Made by a program: the position numbers and the translations under genes. Shown piece after piece: positions 6,517-6,634 of a stretch of DNA of 6,634 nucleotides (the first letter of the stretch is position 1; every line of letters starts with the position of its first letter). The stretch comes from Bacteroidales bacterium (lineage in GTDB: Bacteria > Bacteroidota > Bacteroidia > Bacteroidales > UBA7960), in assembly GCA_007132395.1 (NCBI GenBank), contig SLOR01000320.1:1-6634 (forward strand), read 5' to 3'. The notes under the pieces are model-generated. The model saw only the letters and a program-made list of their open reading frames with translations, was not told the origin of the DNA and ran no database searches.

Positions 6517-6634
6517 ATGATAACCAGAATCATCACATTCCCTTTTCGCTACACCCTTTCCCGAATCAAGAAGAAAATAGGGAAACTGGACACCATAAAA
6601 ATAGAACCCTTATATGCCTTCGGAAATGAAAACA
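6517..6634 (+). CDS. Start of an unidentified gene, possibly App1-like phosphatase (cut by window edge)
   Basis: An open frame begins with ATG at 6517 and runs to the right edge, giving 39 complete codons. It starts MITRIITFPF, continues with a basic stretch RIKKKIGKL (about 16-24), then IKIEPLYAFGNEN (27-39). There is no signal peptide; the basic, amphipathic start suggests a cytoplasmic protein. The IKIEPLYAFGNE segment recalls the opening of App1-type (DUF2183) phosphatase-domain proteins, which often have a pattern like I-x-P-Y-x-G-Y-G soon after the start. This rests on memory of the family and a few residues, so the name is tentative. The ATG is preceded by A-rich sequence typical of Bacteroidota starts and by a weak promoter-like pair. 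Confidence 0.5.
   Translation, partial: MITRIITFPFRYTLSRIKKKIGKLDTIKIEPLYAFGNEN

Overview
The window looks like chromosomal core sequence from a member of the Bacteroidota. Three things support this. Its aspartate carbamoyltransferase has separate catalytic and zinc-containing regulatory genes. Two promoter-like sites match the Bacteroidota -7 consensus TAnnTTTG. Start codons are preceded by A/T-rich sequence rather than Shine-Dalgarno sites. A marine or gut Bacteroidales/Marinilabiliales-like lineage is plausible, but genus cannot be read from this window. No tRNA, rRNA, CRISPR array, insertion sequence or phage gene was seen.

Layout from left to right. Positions 1-1162 (minus strand) hold the first 387 codons of argS, arginyl-tRNA synthetase, cut by the left edge. 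A 269-bp divergent intergenic region carries one promoter candidate for each direction. Positions 1432-2787 (plus) encode a P-loop NTPase related to archaeal cyclic 2,3-diphosphoglycerate synthetase, whose bacterial role is not established. A strong intrinsic terminator at 2793-2824 follows. Next come pyrB (2887-3795) and pyrI (3911-4372), the catalytic and regulatory chains of aspartate carbamoyltransferase, the committed step of pyrimidine synthesis. A hairpin at 4389-4428 is a bidirectional terminator between pyrI and a convergent gene. That gene (4448-6130, minus) encodes an exported M28-type zinc metallopeptidase with a PA-like insertion and a C-terminal PDZ domain. A 386-bp gene-free stretch follows, and a new plus-strand gene starts at 6517 and runs off the right edge.

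Functionally, pyrB and pyrI work together as one allosteric holoenzyme and are probably cotranscribed. The NTPase gene immediately upstream, on the same strand, is the least understood element; its position suggests, but does not prove, a link with carbamoyl-phosphate or pyrimidine metabolism. The peptidase and argS appear to be independent neighbours. Nothing here amounts to a clearly new system. The best leads are the NTPase-pyrBI neighbourhood, an apparent substitution in the PyrI nucleotide site, and a small repeat cluster upstream of the peptidase.
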